Assembly (NCBI RefSeq): GCF_021183625.1
Contig: NZ_CP089214.1
Span: 2,666,001-2,730,000 of the forward strand
Source: Nocardia asteroides
Lineage (GTDB): Bacteria > Actinomycetota > Actinomycetes > Mycobacteriales > Mycobacteriaceae
Reading direction: 5' to 3'
Length of the DNA: 64,000 bases
Part shown: positions 56,701 to 64,000 of the stretch, one piece after another
Layout: every line of letters starts with the position of its first letter
Position numbering within the stretch: the stretch's first letter is position 1
The notes under the pieces: generated by a model
Told to the model about the DNA's origin: nothing
The model's database searches: none
The model's input: the letters and a program-made list of their open reading frames with translations, nothing else
Made by a program: the position numbers and the translations under genes

Positions 56701-57663
56701 GGCACCTTCACCCAGCGGCACTCGGTCATCATCGACCGCAAGACCGCCGAGGAGTACACCCCGCTGCACAACATCGGCAGCGAGAACCCCGGCTGGTTCG
56801 CGGTGCACGACTCCGCGCTCAGCGAGTACGCCGCCGTCGGCTTCGAGTACGGCTACTCGCTCGGCAACCCCGAGGCGCTGGTCCTCTGGGAGGCGCAGTT
56901 CGGTGACTTCGTCAACGGCGCGCAGTCGATCATCGACGAGTTCATCTCCTCCGGTGAGGCCAAGTGGGGCCAGCTCTCCGACGTCGTGCTGCTGCTGCCG
57001 CACGGCCACGAGGGCCAGGGCCCGGACCACACCTCCGGCCGGATCGAGCGCTTCCTGCAGCTCTGCGCCGAGGGCTCGATGACGGTCGCGGTCCCCTCGA
57101 CCCCGGCGAACTACTTCCACCTGCTGCGCAGGCACTCGCACGACGGCATCCGCCGCCCGCTCATCGTCTTCACCCCGAAGTCGATGCTGCGCAACAAGGC
57201 CGTGGTCTCGGACGTGAAGGACTTCACCGAGTCCAAGTTCCGCTCGGTCTTCGACGAGCCCGGCTACGAAACCGGAACGGGTGACCGCTCCAAGGTCAAG
57301 CGGGTGCTGCTCACCAGCGGCAAGCTCTACTACGAGCTGGCCGCCGAGAAGACCAAGCAGAAGCGCGAGGACGTCGCGATCGTCCGGGTCGAGCAGCTCT
57401 ACCCGCTGCCCAAGTACCGGCTGAACGAGGCGCTCGACGGCTACCCCAACGCCACCGACCTGGCCTGGGTCCAGGAGGAGCCGGCCAACCAGGGCGCCTG
57501 GCCCTTCTACGGCCTCAACCTCCCCGAGTTGCTCCCCGAGCGGTTCGGCCGCCTGCGCCGCATCTCCCGGCGCGCCATGTCCGCCCCGTCGTCGGGGTCG
57601 AGCAAGGTGCACGCGGTGGAGCAGGCGGAGATCATCGAAGAGGCGTTCGCGCCGACGAAGTAG
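53782..57663 (+). CDS. kgd: multifunctional 2-oxoglutarate decarboxylase/dehydrogenase E1-E2 (Kgd)
   Basis: 1293 residues from GTG at 53782 (ATG 53764 possible). The N-terminus [21 protein letters not shown] matches Kgd. An Ala/Lys/Pro-rich linker ([13 protein letters not shown] repeats, about 70-165) leads to an E2-type succinyltransferase domain with [13 protein letters not shown]. The E1 domain then has the thiamine diphosphate region ([32 protein letters not shown]) and ends EEAFAPTK. It decarboxylates 2-oxoglutarate and passes succinyl groups on with Lpd and DlaT. In mycobacteria it is inhibited by GarA, a target of PknB/PknG-type kinases. It is longer than the roughly 1231-residue M. 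tuberculosis protein because of the linker. Confidence 0.97.
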   Translation: MSSSTSQFGQNQWLVDEMYQKFKVDPSSVDESWHEFLADYTPEVSTDSEQAGPAATSTAGSASTGNGAARSGANGSAAKAKPAQAAAAQPKAEPAKAQPAKAEPAKAQPAAAKAEPARTQPAKAQPAKAEAKPAAKAQPAQQARTPKTTPAPTSNAAPTSGKPKQEAAEDQSKVLRGAAAAVAKNMSASLAIPTATSVRAIPAKLMIDNRLVINNHLARTRGGKISFTHLLGYAIVQAVKKFPNMNRHFAEVDGKPNAITPAHTNLGLAIDLPGKDGSRSLVVAAIKGTDEFSFGQFHTAYEDIVRRARDGKLTAEDFAGVTISLTNPGTIGTVHSVPRLMNGQGAIIGAGAMEYPAEFQGMADERIADLGIGKLMTLTSTYDHRIIQGAESGDFLRTIHQLLISDEFYDEIFHGLGVPYEPIRWRKDVRERGVDKSARVLEMIAAYRNRGHLMADTDPLRLVKEKFRSHPDLDVTQHGLTLWDLDREFNVGGFHGQERMKLRDVLSILRDAYCRHVGVEYTHILETDQLQWIQDRVEQKHAKPTVAQQKYILNRLNAAEAFETFLQTKYVGQKRFSLEGAEAVIPMMDAVIDQCAEHALDEVIIGMPHRGRLNVLANIVGKPYSKIFTEFEGNMNPAGTHGSGDVKYHLGAGGTYLQMFGDNEIEVSLTANPSHLEAVDPVLEGLARAKQDLLDKGDGPEGFSVVPLMLHGDAAFAGQGVVAETLNLSGLRGYRVGGTIHIVVNNQIGFTTAPENSRSTEYSTDIAKFIGAPIFHVNGDDPEACDWVARLAVDFRQKFRKDVVIDMVCYRRRGHNEGDDPSMTQPSMYDVIDTKRSVRKAYTESLIGRGDISLKEAEDALRDYQGQLERVFNEVRELEKFPPEPSESVEDDQKVPSTVQTAVDKSVLQRIGDAFLNVPDGFNVHPRVKPVLEKRREMAYEGKVDWAFAELLAFGTLIDEGKAVRLTGQDSRRGTFTQRHSVIIDRKTAEEYTPLHNIGSENPGWFAVHDSALSEYAAVGFEYGYSLGNPEALVLWEAQFGDFVNGAQSIIDEFISSGEAKWGQLSDVVLLLPHGHEGQGPDHTSGRIERFLQLCAEGSMTVAVPSTPANYFHLLRRHSHDGIRRPLIVFTPKSMLRNKAVVSDVKDFTESKFRSVFDEPGYETGTGDRSKVKRVLLTSGKLYYELAAEKTKQKREDVAIVRVEQLYPLPKYRLNEALDGYPNATDLAWVQEEPANQGAWPFYGLNLPELLPERFGRLRRISRRAMSAPSSGSSKVHAVEQAEIIEEAFAPTK

Positions 57664-57675
57664 TTCCTGCCCCCG

Positions 57676-57709
57676 CTCGGGACGGTGTACCGCGGTATAC
57701 CGTCCCGAG
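57676..57709. terminator. near-perfect palindrome terminator after kgd
   Basis: CTCGGGACGGT and ACCGTCCCGAG arms (11 bp) enclose TACCGCGGTA, itself a palindrome, so the 34 nt fold almost completely. Confidence 0.75.
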
Positions 57710-57739
57710 TGATATCCGGAGATCGCACGAGGCACTGGT

Positions 57740-57768
57740 CCCGGCAGTCGCTCGGAGCGGCGGCCGGG
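57740..57768. terminator. second hairpin downstream of kgd
   Basis: CCCGGC-A-GTCGCT, loop CGG, AGCGGC-G-GCCGGG: a 12-bp stem with one mismatch and one wobble pair. It may be a back-up terminator or mark the border of the lower-GC island. Confidence 0.5.
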
Positions 57769-57894
57769 TGCGACGGGGTGACGTCTAGAACAGCAGGCAG
57801 CGTCGGATTCGCACCCTAATCAGCCGTGCTTCTCAAGCCTGTGTACCCCGCAGCCCGCTGTACGCCACGTCCTCAATGTGCCAAAATCGCAAAC

Positions 57895-58995
57895 ATGGAC
57901 GCGAAGATGCTCGGTAGGCGAATCGCAGAAGCGCGAGTCGCTGCTGGCATGTCACAGGGGGACCTGTCCGCAGCACTACAACAAGCAGATCACACGACGA
58001 TCAGCAAGATAGAATCCGGCGTCCGTCGAGTCTCGGCGACGGAGATATTCGCCATTGCTGAGGTGCTCGGTAGGCCATTGCAATGGTTTGTCATGGAGGA
58101 AGTGCCTGCGGCGATCAGTCGACGCACCGACGCTGGCTTCGACCCCGAACTCGGCGTCGTTCTGGATGACGCGATCGAGTTGCTCGCCGACGACATACGC
58201 TCACTCCTCCGCAAGGGACTGATCGTCGCCCACCCTCGGCAACCGGCAGCCGTGCCGACCACACACACCGATGCCGAACGCGTCGCTCAGGAGGCTCGGG
58301 AGCGCGCGGGCTTGCGAAACGAGCCGATCGCCGACATCTTGGCCGTGTGCGAGAAGCTTGGAATGCACGTGTATGTCGGCAACTACGGAGAGTCTGCGGA
58401 CGGTACGTGCGTGACGGTTGACGGCACGAACGAGACCTCGACGGCCGTCGCGGTGATTAATGCGGCGCGCCCCCCCGGGCGCAAACGAGTCACCGTGGCT
58501 CACGAGCTCGCACACTGGCTGGTCGGAGACGCGTACGACGCACACAGCGCCGACTCCGAGACAATGGTCAAGGCGGTGGCAATCCACTTCTTGATTCCTC
58601 GCGGGGGCGCGACGGTGCTATGGAACGACTATCCGCACGACAGTTTCCGTCGCCGTGCCACTAGAATCGCAGGTACCTATCGGGTGTCATGGACAGCGAC
58701 TGTCAATCAGCTGAAGAATATCGGGCTGATCAACGATTACGACAGAGTAATGCTGGCGCAGGGAAGGCCTCTTGTTAGCGAGTTCGCAGCAGCAGGAGTT
58801 TCTCTCGTCCCGGACGATCTGGTGGCTCCTCGATTATCTCCACAACTAGCCGCCGCGATCGTGCGAGGCTATGAGGGGGCAAAAATAACCCGTAAGCGGG
58901 CGCTGAAGATGCTGCGAGGATCCATCAGCGATGCACAGCTCCGCCAACGAGACGACTCCCCGTTCGAAGTCATCCAGGGAGATGCTGGTGCCTGA
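57895..58995 (+). CDS. XRE-type HTH regulator with ImmA/IrrE metallopeptidase domain
   Basis: 366 residues. The N-terminal HTH (about 5-60) is GRRIAEARVAAGMSQGDLSAAL with the recognition helix TTISKIESGVRRVSATEI. The middle and C-terminal part carries the zinc peptidase motif HELAH (203-207) in VTVAHELAHWLVGD, and later AVAIHFLIPRGG. This COG2856-type fusion cleaves a repressor or antitoxin in phages, ICEs and toxin-antitoxin loci. CAAAAT 7 nt before the ATG suggests a leaderless start. Base composition is lower in GC than in kgd and codon use is more even, pointing to horizontal transfer. The partner is the overlapping PIN gene. Confidence 0.93.
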   Translation: MDAKMLGRRIAEARVAAGMSQGDLSAALQQADHTTISKIESGVRRVSATEIFAIAEVLGRPLQWFVMEEVPAAISRRTDAGFDPELGVVLDDAIELLADDIRSLLRKGLIVAHPRQPAAVPTTHTDAERVAQEARERAGLRNEPIADILAVCEKLGMHVYVGNYGESADGTCVTVDGTNETSTAVAVINAARPPGRKRVTVAHELAHWLVGDAYDAHSADSETMVKAVAIHFLIPRGGATVLWNDYPHDSFRRRATRIAGTYRVSWTATVNQLKNIGLINDYDRVMLAQGRPLVSEFAAAGVSLVPDDLVAPRLSPQLAAAIVRGYEGAKITRKRALKMLRGSISDAQLRQRDDSPFEVIQGDAGA

Positions 58996-59542
58996 TCAAT
59001 GGGTGATGGATACGAGTGTATTCACCCATTGGCACAGAGCGGGCCACGGCGAGATACTTCGAAGGCTCTCCCCCGGCGGGCAGGTGATCCTCATCCCCGA
59101 CGCGGTGAACACTGAAATTGAGGACGCGCGTTCGACTTACATCGGAATTCCCGCTATCGCCGAATGCGCGTGGGTTGAACTGGTTGTCCTTGAGCCCGAT
59201 GAGGGAGCAGAGCAACTCGCGATCCAGTTTGATATGGGCGCAGATTCCCCTGCCGAGCACGCTGGCGAAGCTGCGGTAATCGCCTACGCGCACGCCCACA
59301 AATGCACGGCAATAATTGACGAGCGTGAGGCAATCGTTCAAGCCAAGGGATACGATGTCACATGCCGAGACTCTATGTGGATCGCCGTGGAAGCACTGCA
59401 CACTCTCGCTGATGTCGATCGTACCCGCGCGGAGCAGATCGTCGACGACCTTCTGGCTACCGATATGTGGCTGCCAGTGAAATCCGGAGCAAGTCTCCAC
59501 GCGTGGGCATACACCGTGGGATATATGCCTCGTGACGAGTGA
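58988..59542 (+). CDS. PIN-like domain protein, probable toxin partner
   Basis: 184 residues from GTG at 58988, chosen because AGGGAG ends 6 nt upstream; ATG 58982 also lies in frame. It overlaps the metallopeptidase stop by 8 bp. PIN-type acidic residues are visible: Asp8 in VMDTSVFTHW, Glu in AVNTEIEDA, Glu in EHAGEAAVIAYAHAH and Asp in AIIDEREAI. A PIN domain would be a Mg-dependent RNase. The HTH-peptidase upstream could repress and release it. It could instead be a PIN-like nuclease in an anti-phage pair; the sequence does not decide. Confidence 0.88.
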   Translation: MPDQWVMDTSVFTHWHRAGHGEILRRLSPGGQVILIPDAVNTEIEDARSTYIGIPAIAECAWVELVVLEPDEGAEQLAIQFDMGADSPAEHAGEAAVIAYAHAHKCTAIIDEREAIVQAKGYDVTCRDSMWIAVEALHTLADVDRTRAEQIVDDLLATDMWLPVKSGASLHAWAYTVGYMPRDE

Positions 59543-59947
59543 AGTCGAATGAACGGTAATTCGTGTTCAAAGGACGTCTATTTCTCTTTTGACGCCGAAG
59601 ATTTCGGCGTCATCAGGCAACCACTGTCGAACTGTCGAACGGTGATGTCGAGACGTCGACCAGCAAGGGCTGGACTCCCGAGGTGAACGCCGATCTGCGC
59701 GCCGTTGAGAGGTCTGTCCCCCGGCAACCAGCGGACTCCCGGGTTACAGTCGTCAGTCGCGCCGGCGGGTTCGATGCCCCTCGGCCACCGACCACGATTT
59801 CGGTTCCGCGTCACCTCTACGTAGCGTGGCCCGCCAGTAACGGCCCGAGCGCAAGCGCCGCAACCGCTATCGCCCACCGCCGCATTTCCCGCCCCTCCCG
59901 CCGAAAATCGTGGGCCAAGCATAGCGACGTGGACGATCCGACCGGCC
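59543..59947. other. lower-GC intergenic region at island end
   Basis: 405 bp. It contains a GACGCCGAA-GAT-TTCGGCGTC hairpin (59591-59611), a short direct repeat CTGTCGAA-CTGTCGAA (59624-59639) and the remnant of a secreted-protein gene on the minus strand. No intact gene was found. Confidence 0.5.
59578..59884 (-). pseudogene. possible frameshifted small secreted protein gene
   Basis: A strong RBS (GGGAGGGGCGGG) and ATG at 59884 start a clean signal peptide, MRRWAIAVAALALGPLLAGH, which runs into a stop after 22 codons. A neighbouring frame stays open from that point for about 80 codons (YVEVTRNRNRGRWPRG to MTPKSSASKEK). One frameshift near 59823 would join them into a secreted protein of about 100 residues. 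It may instead be only a chance open frame. Confidence 0.3.
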
Positions 59948-60310
59948 TCACCCGTTGTAGACCTCCACGTACGCGTTCGTGACCACCGCGACGACTCCCG
60001 GCCCCATACCCGTGCACCCCGCGGTCACCCGCTGCCCCTCCGGCGTGAAGGGGTAGCTGAGCACCGGGTAGGGGCCGATGGCGTAGATCGGGAAGGGCCC
60101 GCCGGCGTAGAGGCCGAAGCAGTCGACATGCAGGACGTAGCCGGTGCCGCCGTCGGGCGGGCAGGTGGCGGAGGCGTCGAGGAGAGTGCGTTGGACGGCG
60201 CAGTTCTGCGGTGCGGCTAGGGCGGCACCTGCGCCGAGGGCGGTGACGCAGGCCAGGCCGGTAGCGGCGGCCGCGGCGACTCCTGCGGCGGTTCGAAGCG
60301 TCTTCTGCAT
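59948..60310 (-). CDS. small secreted protein with four cysteines
   Basis: 120 residues with GGAGGATCC before the ATG. A long Ala-rich signal peptide ends near ALAAPQ. The mature part of about 85 residues has four Cys (QNCAVQ, ATCPPD, VDCFGL, AGCTGM), probably two disulphides, and many Tyr/Pro/Gly. It resembles small exported peptides of Nocardia and mycobacteria of unknown role. It lies 26 bp downstream of the SARP regulator gene on the same strand and may be co-transcribed with it. Confidence 0.75.
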   Translation of the reverse strand: MQKTLRTAAGVAAAAATGLACVTALGAGAALAAPQNCAVQRTLLDASATCPPDGGTGYVLHVDCFGLYAGGPFPIYAIGPYPVLSYPFTPEGQRVTAGCTGMGPGVVAVVTNAYVEVYNG

Positions 60311-60335
60311 GCGGATCCTCCTGCTCGACGGGGTG

Positions 60336-63323
60336 CTACGGGTCCAGCGTGCCGTCGATCCCGGCGAAACGGTCGAGTTCGCCGATGAGCGTGTCGGCGG
60401 CGGCGGCGAGTGTGCGGTGCCTGCCGGCTGCGAAGGATGTGTCGAAGGCGGCGCCCAGCGCTTCCCGGGCCCGGGCGAGGGCGGCGTCGAGGCGCAGGCG
60501 TTCGGTTCCGGCGGCGTCGGTAACGCCGGTGGCGGCGGCGAGTTCGACGACTGCCGCGGCGGCACCGAGGCGGTCGAGGAGGGGGACGAGGTTGCGGAGG
60601 CAGGTGCGGAGGAGCTGGTCGCTGCCCGCCCCTGACCAGTAGCCGACAGCGGCGCGGGCGTCGGCGAGGGTGGCGCGGTCGAGCGGGGCGGTGCGGGCGC
60701 GGACGGCGGTGGCCGCGGTGCGGCTGACGCCGGCGATGATCCGGTTGTGCACGGATTCGGCTCCGGCAATCGCCTTTTCGAGTGCGGCGAGGGCGCGGGC
60801 GGGATCGGTGTCGGCGTGCAGTTCGCCTTCGGTGTAGGCGACCCAGGCGAAGCTGGTCGGGTTGCCTGAGCTGCGCGCCTCGGCGGCGGCGCGGGCGAGG
60901 AGCGGGTCGGCGGGGCGGCCACTGTAGGCGGCGGCGAGGGTGTGCGCGATGGTGGCGAGGGTGGCGGCGACCTGGTCATCGCGGGCGAGGGCGCCGCGGT
61001 GGGCGCGGTCGTTCAGCTCGGCGACGGTGTCGAAGTCGCCGTCGGCGAGGGCCTGGTCGGAGAGCGCGTCGAGCGCCACCGATTCGGCGCGGCTGCCCGG
61101 CTCGGCAGCCGCGAGTGCGGCGGCACCGCGACGGCGGGCCTTGGCGGCATTGCCGACCAGCCAGTGGTGCAGCGTCGCCGCCGCGTGCACGCCCGAGCTC
61201 GCCTCGCGCTCGTCGATGTCCAGCGCCCAATCGAGGATGTCGGCGCGCAACCGCAGGTAGGACCAGTGCCGGTAGGCGGTGACGATGCGGCAGGCCGTCT
61301 CCGGCTCCGCGTCGAGTGCCCAGCGGAAGGCGATGGCGGCGTCGGGAACCAGGTCGTCGAGCCGCAGCGACCATCGGGGTTCGTCGGGGCCGCGGAGTCC
61401 GGTGTCGGCGTCCTCGGCCGCCGCGACGAGCCAGGCCGCATGGGCGCGGCGAGCGGCGGCGAGTTCGCCGGCGGGGCTCTCCGCGCGGGCGAACGTGCGC
61501 AGGGTTTCGAGCATGCGGTAGCGGCCGGTGCCGGTCAGGCCGGGGCGCACCAGAAGGGAACGTTCGGCGAGGCCGGCGACCACATCGGCGGCGTACGAGT
61601 CCGCCGGCCGTATCCCCTCGCCCGGATCCTCGGGGTCGACAGTGCGCGGTTCCCCGGCGAGCACGGCCGTCGCGGCGGCCAGATCGAACTCCCCGGCGAA
61701 GACCGCGAGCAAGCGGAAGGCGCGCGCCTCAGGCGGGTCGAGCAGGTCGCAGGACCAGGCGATGGTCGCGGCAAGGGTGTGCTGGCGGCGGCCGGCCAGC
61801 GGTGACCCGGCGCGCAGCAGGTCGAGGCGGTGGGTCAGGTGGGCGGCGAGGTCGTCCAGGGTGAGCGCCCCGAGCCTGCCTGCGGCGAGTTCGATGGCGA
61901 GCGGCAGCCCGTCCAGGCGGCGGACCAGGTCGGCGACGGTGCGGCGGACGGCGGGGTCGTCGCCGCACGCGGCGAACTCCGGGGCGGCGGCGGTCGCGCG
62001 CTCGATGAAGAGCGCGACGGCGGGGGCCGCGGCCGAGTCGGGGGCAGGCAGTTGCAGCGGGGGAAGCGGGGAGACCTGCTCGGCGGCGATGCCGAGGCGT
62101 TGCCGGGAGGTGGCGAGTACGCGCAGCCCGGTGGAGGCGGTGAGGGCTTGCTCGGCGATCGCGGCGGAGGCGGCGAGCAGGTGCTCGCAGTTGTCGAGCA
62201 CCAGCAGGCCGTTCAGCTCCGCGAGCCGGTGCCGCAGTGCGGTCTCGAAGACGGCGCCGGGGCGCACCTCGACGCCGATGGCGTCGGCGACGGTGCGGGC
62301 GACCGCGTCGGCGGTCGTCACCGCCGCCAGATCGGCCCACCAGTGCCGGTGCCCGGCGGTGGCGACGGCGGCGAGGCTGGTCTTGCCGACGCCGCCGGGG
62401 CCGACCACGGTCACCGCGCGGTGCAGCTCGAGCAGCGTGTTCAATGCGGTGAGCTGGGCGGCGCGGCCGATCAGCTGACGCGGAGCCGGGGCTCGCGTGC
62501 CCGCGGGGGCGGGGCTCGGCGCACCGCCGACGCCGGCCTGCCGCTGTGGCTCGGCCGTGGCCGAGCCGGTGTCGCCGAAGCGCTCCGAGGCAGCGCCACC
62601 GGCGACGACATCGCGCAGGCTCGTTTCGTGTCGCAGCACCCGCCCGTGCAGCGCGACCAGCGCGGGGGACGGGTCCAACCCCAGCTCGCCGGCGAGCCCC
62701 CGCCGATACTCGTCGTAGACCCGCAACGCCCCGACCTGGTCATCCGGCATGAGCGCCTCGATCAACAACCGCACCCGACGCTCCCGCAGCGGCGCTGCCG
62801 CGAGCAACGCCCGCAACTCGGCGACAACCTCCGCACCGCGACCGAGCGCGAGCAACGCACCGGCCCGCTCCTCCCGCGCCACCTCGAATCGCTCACCCAG
62901 CTCCGCCGCCTCCGCGTACGCCGGACCCGCGGCGAACCGCCCCCACGGCTCCCCGCGCCACAATCCGAGCGCGCTCTCCCAGCGCACCAGGGCCGCCGCG
63001 GCGAGCTCTCCGACCGGCACGGTGGTGCGGGTCAGAAACTCATCGGCGTCCAGCACGACCCCCTCCCGATCCAGGCAGTACCCGGCATCGGAGTGCCGCA
63101 GCACCGATCCCCCGATCACCCGCCGCAACCGCGCGACCGTCGTGTGCAGCGCGGCCCGCGGATCACCTGGCTCCGACTCCGGCCACAGCTCCTGCACCAG
63201 CCGTGCGACGGAGACCGCCCGCCCGCGCGCCAGCAACAGCAGCGCGAACAGCAGCCCCGGCCGCCCGGCCGGAAACGGCCCGTCGCCCAGCCGCGGCTCC
63301 CCCAGCACCCGGATCTCGAGCAC
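60336..63323 (-). CDS. SARP/AfsR-type transcriptional regulator (HTH-BTAD-NB-ARC-TPR)
   Basis: 995 residues from GTG at 63323, chosen because GAGG lies 6 nt upstream; ATG 63365 would add 14 residues before the fold starts. Order: winged-helix OmpR-type DNA-binding domain (LEIRVLGEPRLGDG to VIGGSVLRHSDAGYCLD), bacterial transcriptional activation domain (about 95-240, ending LHGRVLRHETSLRDVV), NB-ARC-like ATPase with Walker A GPGGVGKTS and LLVLDNCEHLL, then TPR-like helices. SARPs bind direct repeats phased by 11 bp and activate nearby genes. Exactly such repeats lie between this gene and the divergent methyltransferase. Confidence 0.93.
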   Translation of the reverse strand: MLEIRVLGEPRLGDGPFPAGRPGLLFALLLLARGRAVSVARLVQELWPESEPGDPRAALHTTVARLRRVIGGSVLRHSDAGYCLDREGVVLDADEFLTRTTVPVGELAAAALVRWESALGLWRGEPWGRFAAGPAYAEAAELGERFEVAREERAGALLALGRGAEVVAELRALLAAAPLRERRVRLLIEALMPDDQVGALRVYDEYRRGLAGELGLDPSPALVALHGRVLRHETSLRDVVAGGAASERFGDTGSATAEPQRQAGVGGAPSPAPAGTRAPAPRQLIGRAAQLTALNTLLELHRAVTVVGPGGVGKTSLAAVATAGHRHWWADLAAVTTADAVARTVADAIGVEVRPGAVFETALRHRLAELNGLLVLDNCEHLLAASAAIAEQALTASTGLRVLATSRQRLGIAAEQVSPLPPLQLPAPDSAAAPAVALFIERATAAAPEFAACGDDPAVRRTVADLVRRLDGLPLAIELAAGRLGALTLDDLAAHLTHRLDLLRAGSPLAGRRQHTLAATIAWSCDLLDPPEARAFRLLAVFAGEFDLAAATAVLAGEPRTVDPEDPGEGIRPADSYAADVVAGLAERSLLVRPGLTGTGRYRMLETLRTFARAESPAGELAAARRAHAAWLVAAAEDADTGLRGPDEPRWSLRLDDLVPDAAIAFRWALDAEPETACRIVTAYRHWSYLRLRADILDWALDIDEREASSGVHAAATLHHWLVGNAAKARRRGAAALAAAEPGSRAESVALDALSDQALADGDFDTVAELNDRAHRGALARDDQVAATLATIAHTLAAAYSGRPADPLLARAAAEARSSGNPTSFAWVAYTEGELHADTDPARALAALEKAIAGAESVHNRIIAGVSRTAATAVRARTAPLDRATLADARAAVGYWSGAGSDQLLRTCLRNLVPLLDRLGAAAAVVELAAATGVTDAAGTERLRLDAALARAREALGAAFDTSFAAGRHRTLAAAADTLIGELDRFAGIDGTLDP

Positions 63324-63370
63324 AGCGCACCTCGTGGTCGACATGGACACGGTCGCGTTCAGCATGCCGA

Positions 63371-63437
63371 CTGTCCCGGGCCCGGGCCACCCCTGTCAGC
63401 GCGGTGCCAGCCGGCTGTCAGCGCCGCGGCGCACGGT
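63371..63437 (+). promoter_or_regulatory. SARP-type direct repeats and -10 of methyltransferase gene
   Basis: Heptamers CTGTCAG (63393-63399), GTGCCAG (63404-63410) and CTGTCAG (63415-63421) start exactly 11 bp apart. A further CTGTCCC at 63371 is in the same phase (22 bp). CACGGT at 63432-63437 is a -10 candidate just downstream. CCCGGGCCCGGG (63375-63386) is a palindrome inside the region. Confidence 0.6.
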
Positions 63438-63473
63438 GGAGGCGCCACGAACCCCGACCACCCGGAGCAGACC

Positions 63474-64000
63474 ATGAAATCGGACGAGCTCGCCGACCAC
63501 CTCTTCACCGCCGTCCTCGGCACCTTCGACGTGCTCGGAGTGCATATCGGCGCCACCTTCGGCCTCTACGACCTGCTGGCCACGCAGCCGCACACCTCCG
63601 CCGAGGCCGCCGCGGCGGCGGGCATGGCCGAGCGGTACTGCCGGGAGTGGCTGGAGCAGCAGACCGTCGCCGGGCTGCTCGAGGTCGACGACCCCGCGCT
63701 GCCCGCGCACGAACGCCGCTACACGCTGCCCGCCGAACACGTCCCGGTGCTCTGCGACCGCGACAGCCTCAGCTACTTCACCCCGTTCGCCCGGATCGTC
63801 GCCGCGGCGGCGGTTCAGCTGCCCGCGCTGCTGGCGGCGTACCGCACCGGCGGCGGGGTCGGCTGGCACGAGTACGGCGAGGTCATGCGGACCGGTCAGG
63901 CCGAGGCCAACCGCCCGCTGTTCCTGCACGTCCTCGGCTCCGACTGGCTGCCTGCGCTGCCGGCGGCGCACGGCGCGCTCACCGCGGGCGGGCGGGTCGC
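63474..64000 (+). CDS. SAM-dependent methyltransferase with N-terminal winged-helix (3' end cut)
   Basis: 175 codons are in the window. GGAG lies 7 nt before the ATG. The N-terminal ADHLFTAVLGTFDVLGVHIGA, LYDLLATQPHTSAEAAAAAGM, RYCREWLEQQTVAGLLEVDD is the winged-helix dimerisation part of the Rv2258c-like methyltransferase family. The end at AHGALTAGGRV is just before the SAM-binding loop, which lies outside. It likely methylates a small molecule. Its placement next to a SARP regulator hints at a secondary-metabolite locus beyond the window. Confidence 0.85.
   Translation, partial: MKSDELADHLFTAVLGTFDVLGVHIGATFGLYDLLATQPHTSAEAAAAAGMAERYCREWLEQQTVAGLLEVDDPALPAHERRYTLPAEHVPVLCDRDSLSYFTPFARIVAAAAVQLPALLAAYRTGGGVGWHEYGEVMRTGQAEANRPLFLHVLGSDWLPALPAAHGALTAGGRV

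Noticed and set aside
53821..57735. Minus-strand open frame of about 1300 codons opposite kgd
   Set aside because: It is the antisense shadow of an unmistakable kgd gene, with no recognisable motif and an amino-acid profile typical of shadows.
57710..57894. tRNA or attachment site for the lower-GC island
   Set aside because: No cloverleaf, no direct repeat matching the other island edge, and no integrase in or near the island.

Overview
The window looks like a chromosomal stretch from a Nocardia-type actinomycete (order Mycobacteriales). Coding GC is very high throughout. There is a single-chain 2-oxoglutarate decarboxylase/dehydrogenase (kgd) with its own acyltransferase domain, an orphan PE/PPE-like pair next to an EspG-like chaperone, an MptpB-like phosphatase, a tandem-fused Rv0194-like ABC exporter, paired acyl-CoA dehydrogenases and three tandem PknB-like kinases. 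The genus is inferred; no rRNA or tRNA gene was found.

Layout. 1-3326 (minus): a UPF0225 (YchJ-like) gene cut by the window edge, a small unknown gene and a zinc-hook SMC/Rad50-like ATPase. 3662-5101: an archaeal/eukaryotic-type prolyl-tRNA synthetase. 5189-12532: four overlapping genes forming a SWIM/DUF5691 - MoxR ATPase - DUF5682 - VWA module. 12597-15901: an ABC ATPase and FtsX-type permease. 16541-19565: an AP-endonuclease-like TIM barrel, a CaiB-type CoA-transferase and an HMG-CoA-lyase-like enzyme. 19684-25305: three Ser/Thr kinases. 25336-30930: small membrane and secreted proteins, an acyl-CoA dehydrogenase pair, a minisatellite and a secreted beta-propeller. 30996-34253: a lysophospholipase-like hydrolase, then the ESX-related trio. 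34254-43902: a phosphoribosyltransferase, a nitrilase, a DEAD-box helicase, a degenerate RecB-like nuclease/helicase, a PLP enzyme, a TetR-like protein lacking its DNA-binding half, a block of RNA-like hairpins and a tyrosine phosphatase. 43911-53645: a truncated acyl-CoA synthetase, an enoyl-CoA hydratase, a xi-class GST, a membrane protein and two ABC systems. 53782-57663: kgd. 57895-59542: an island of visibly lower GC with a HTH-metallopeptidase/PIN pair. 59948-64000: a secreted peptide, a SARP/AfsR-type regulator and a divergent methyltransferase cut by the window end.

The strongest observations for follow-up are: (i) 11-bp-phased heptamer repeats of the SARP type between the SARP regulator and the methyltransferase; (ii) the translationally coupled MoxR/VWA module; (iii) a row of perfect hairpins in non-coding DNA at 42842-43066; (iv) an ideal Shine-Dalgarno placed before an in-frame ACG at the Rv0194-like transporter; (v) several enzymes that have lost key residues or domains; and (vi) at least seven genes whose start codon lies 7-8 nt after a TAnnnT -10 box, as expected for leaderless transcripts.
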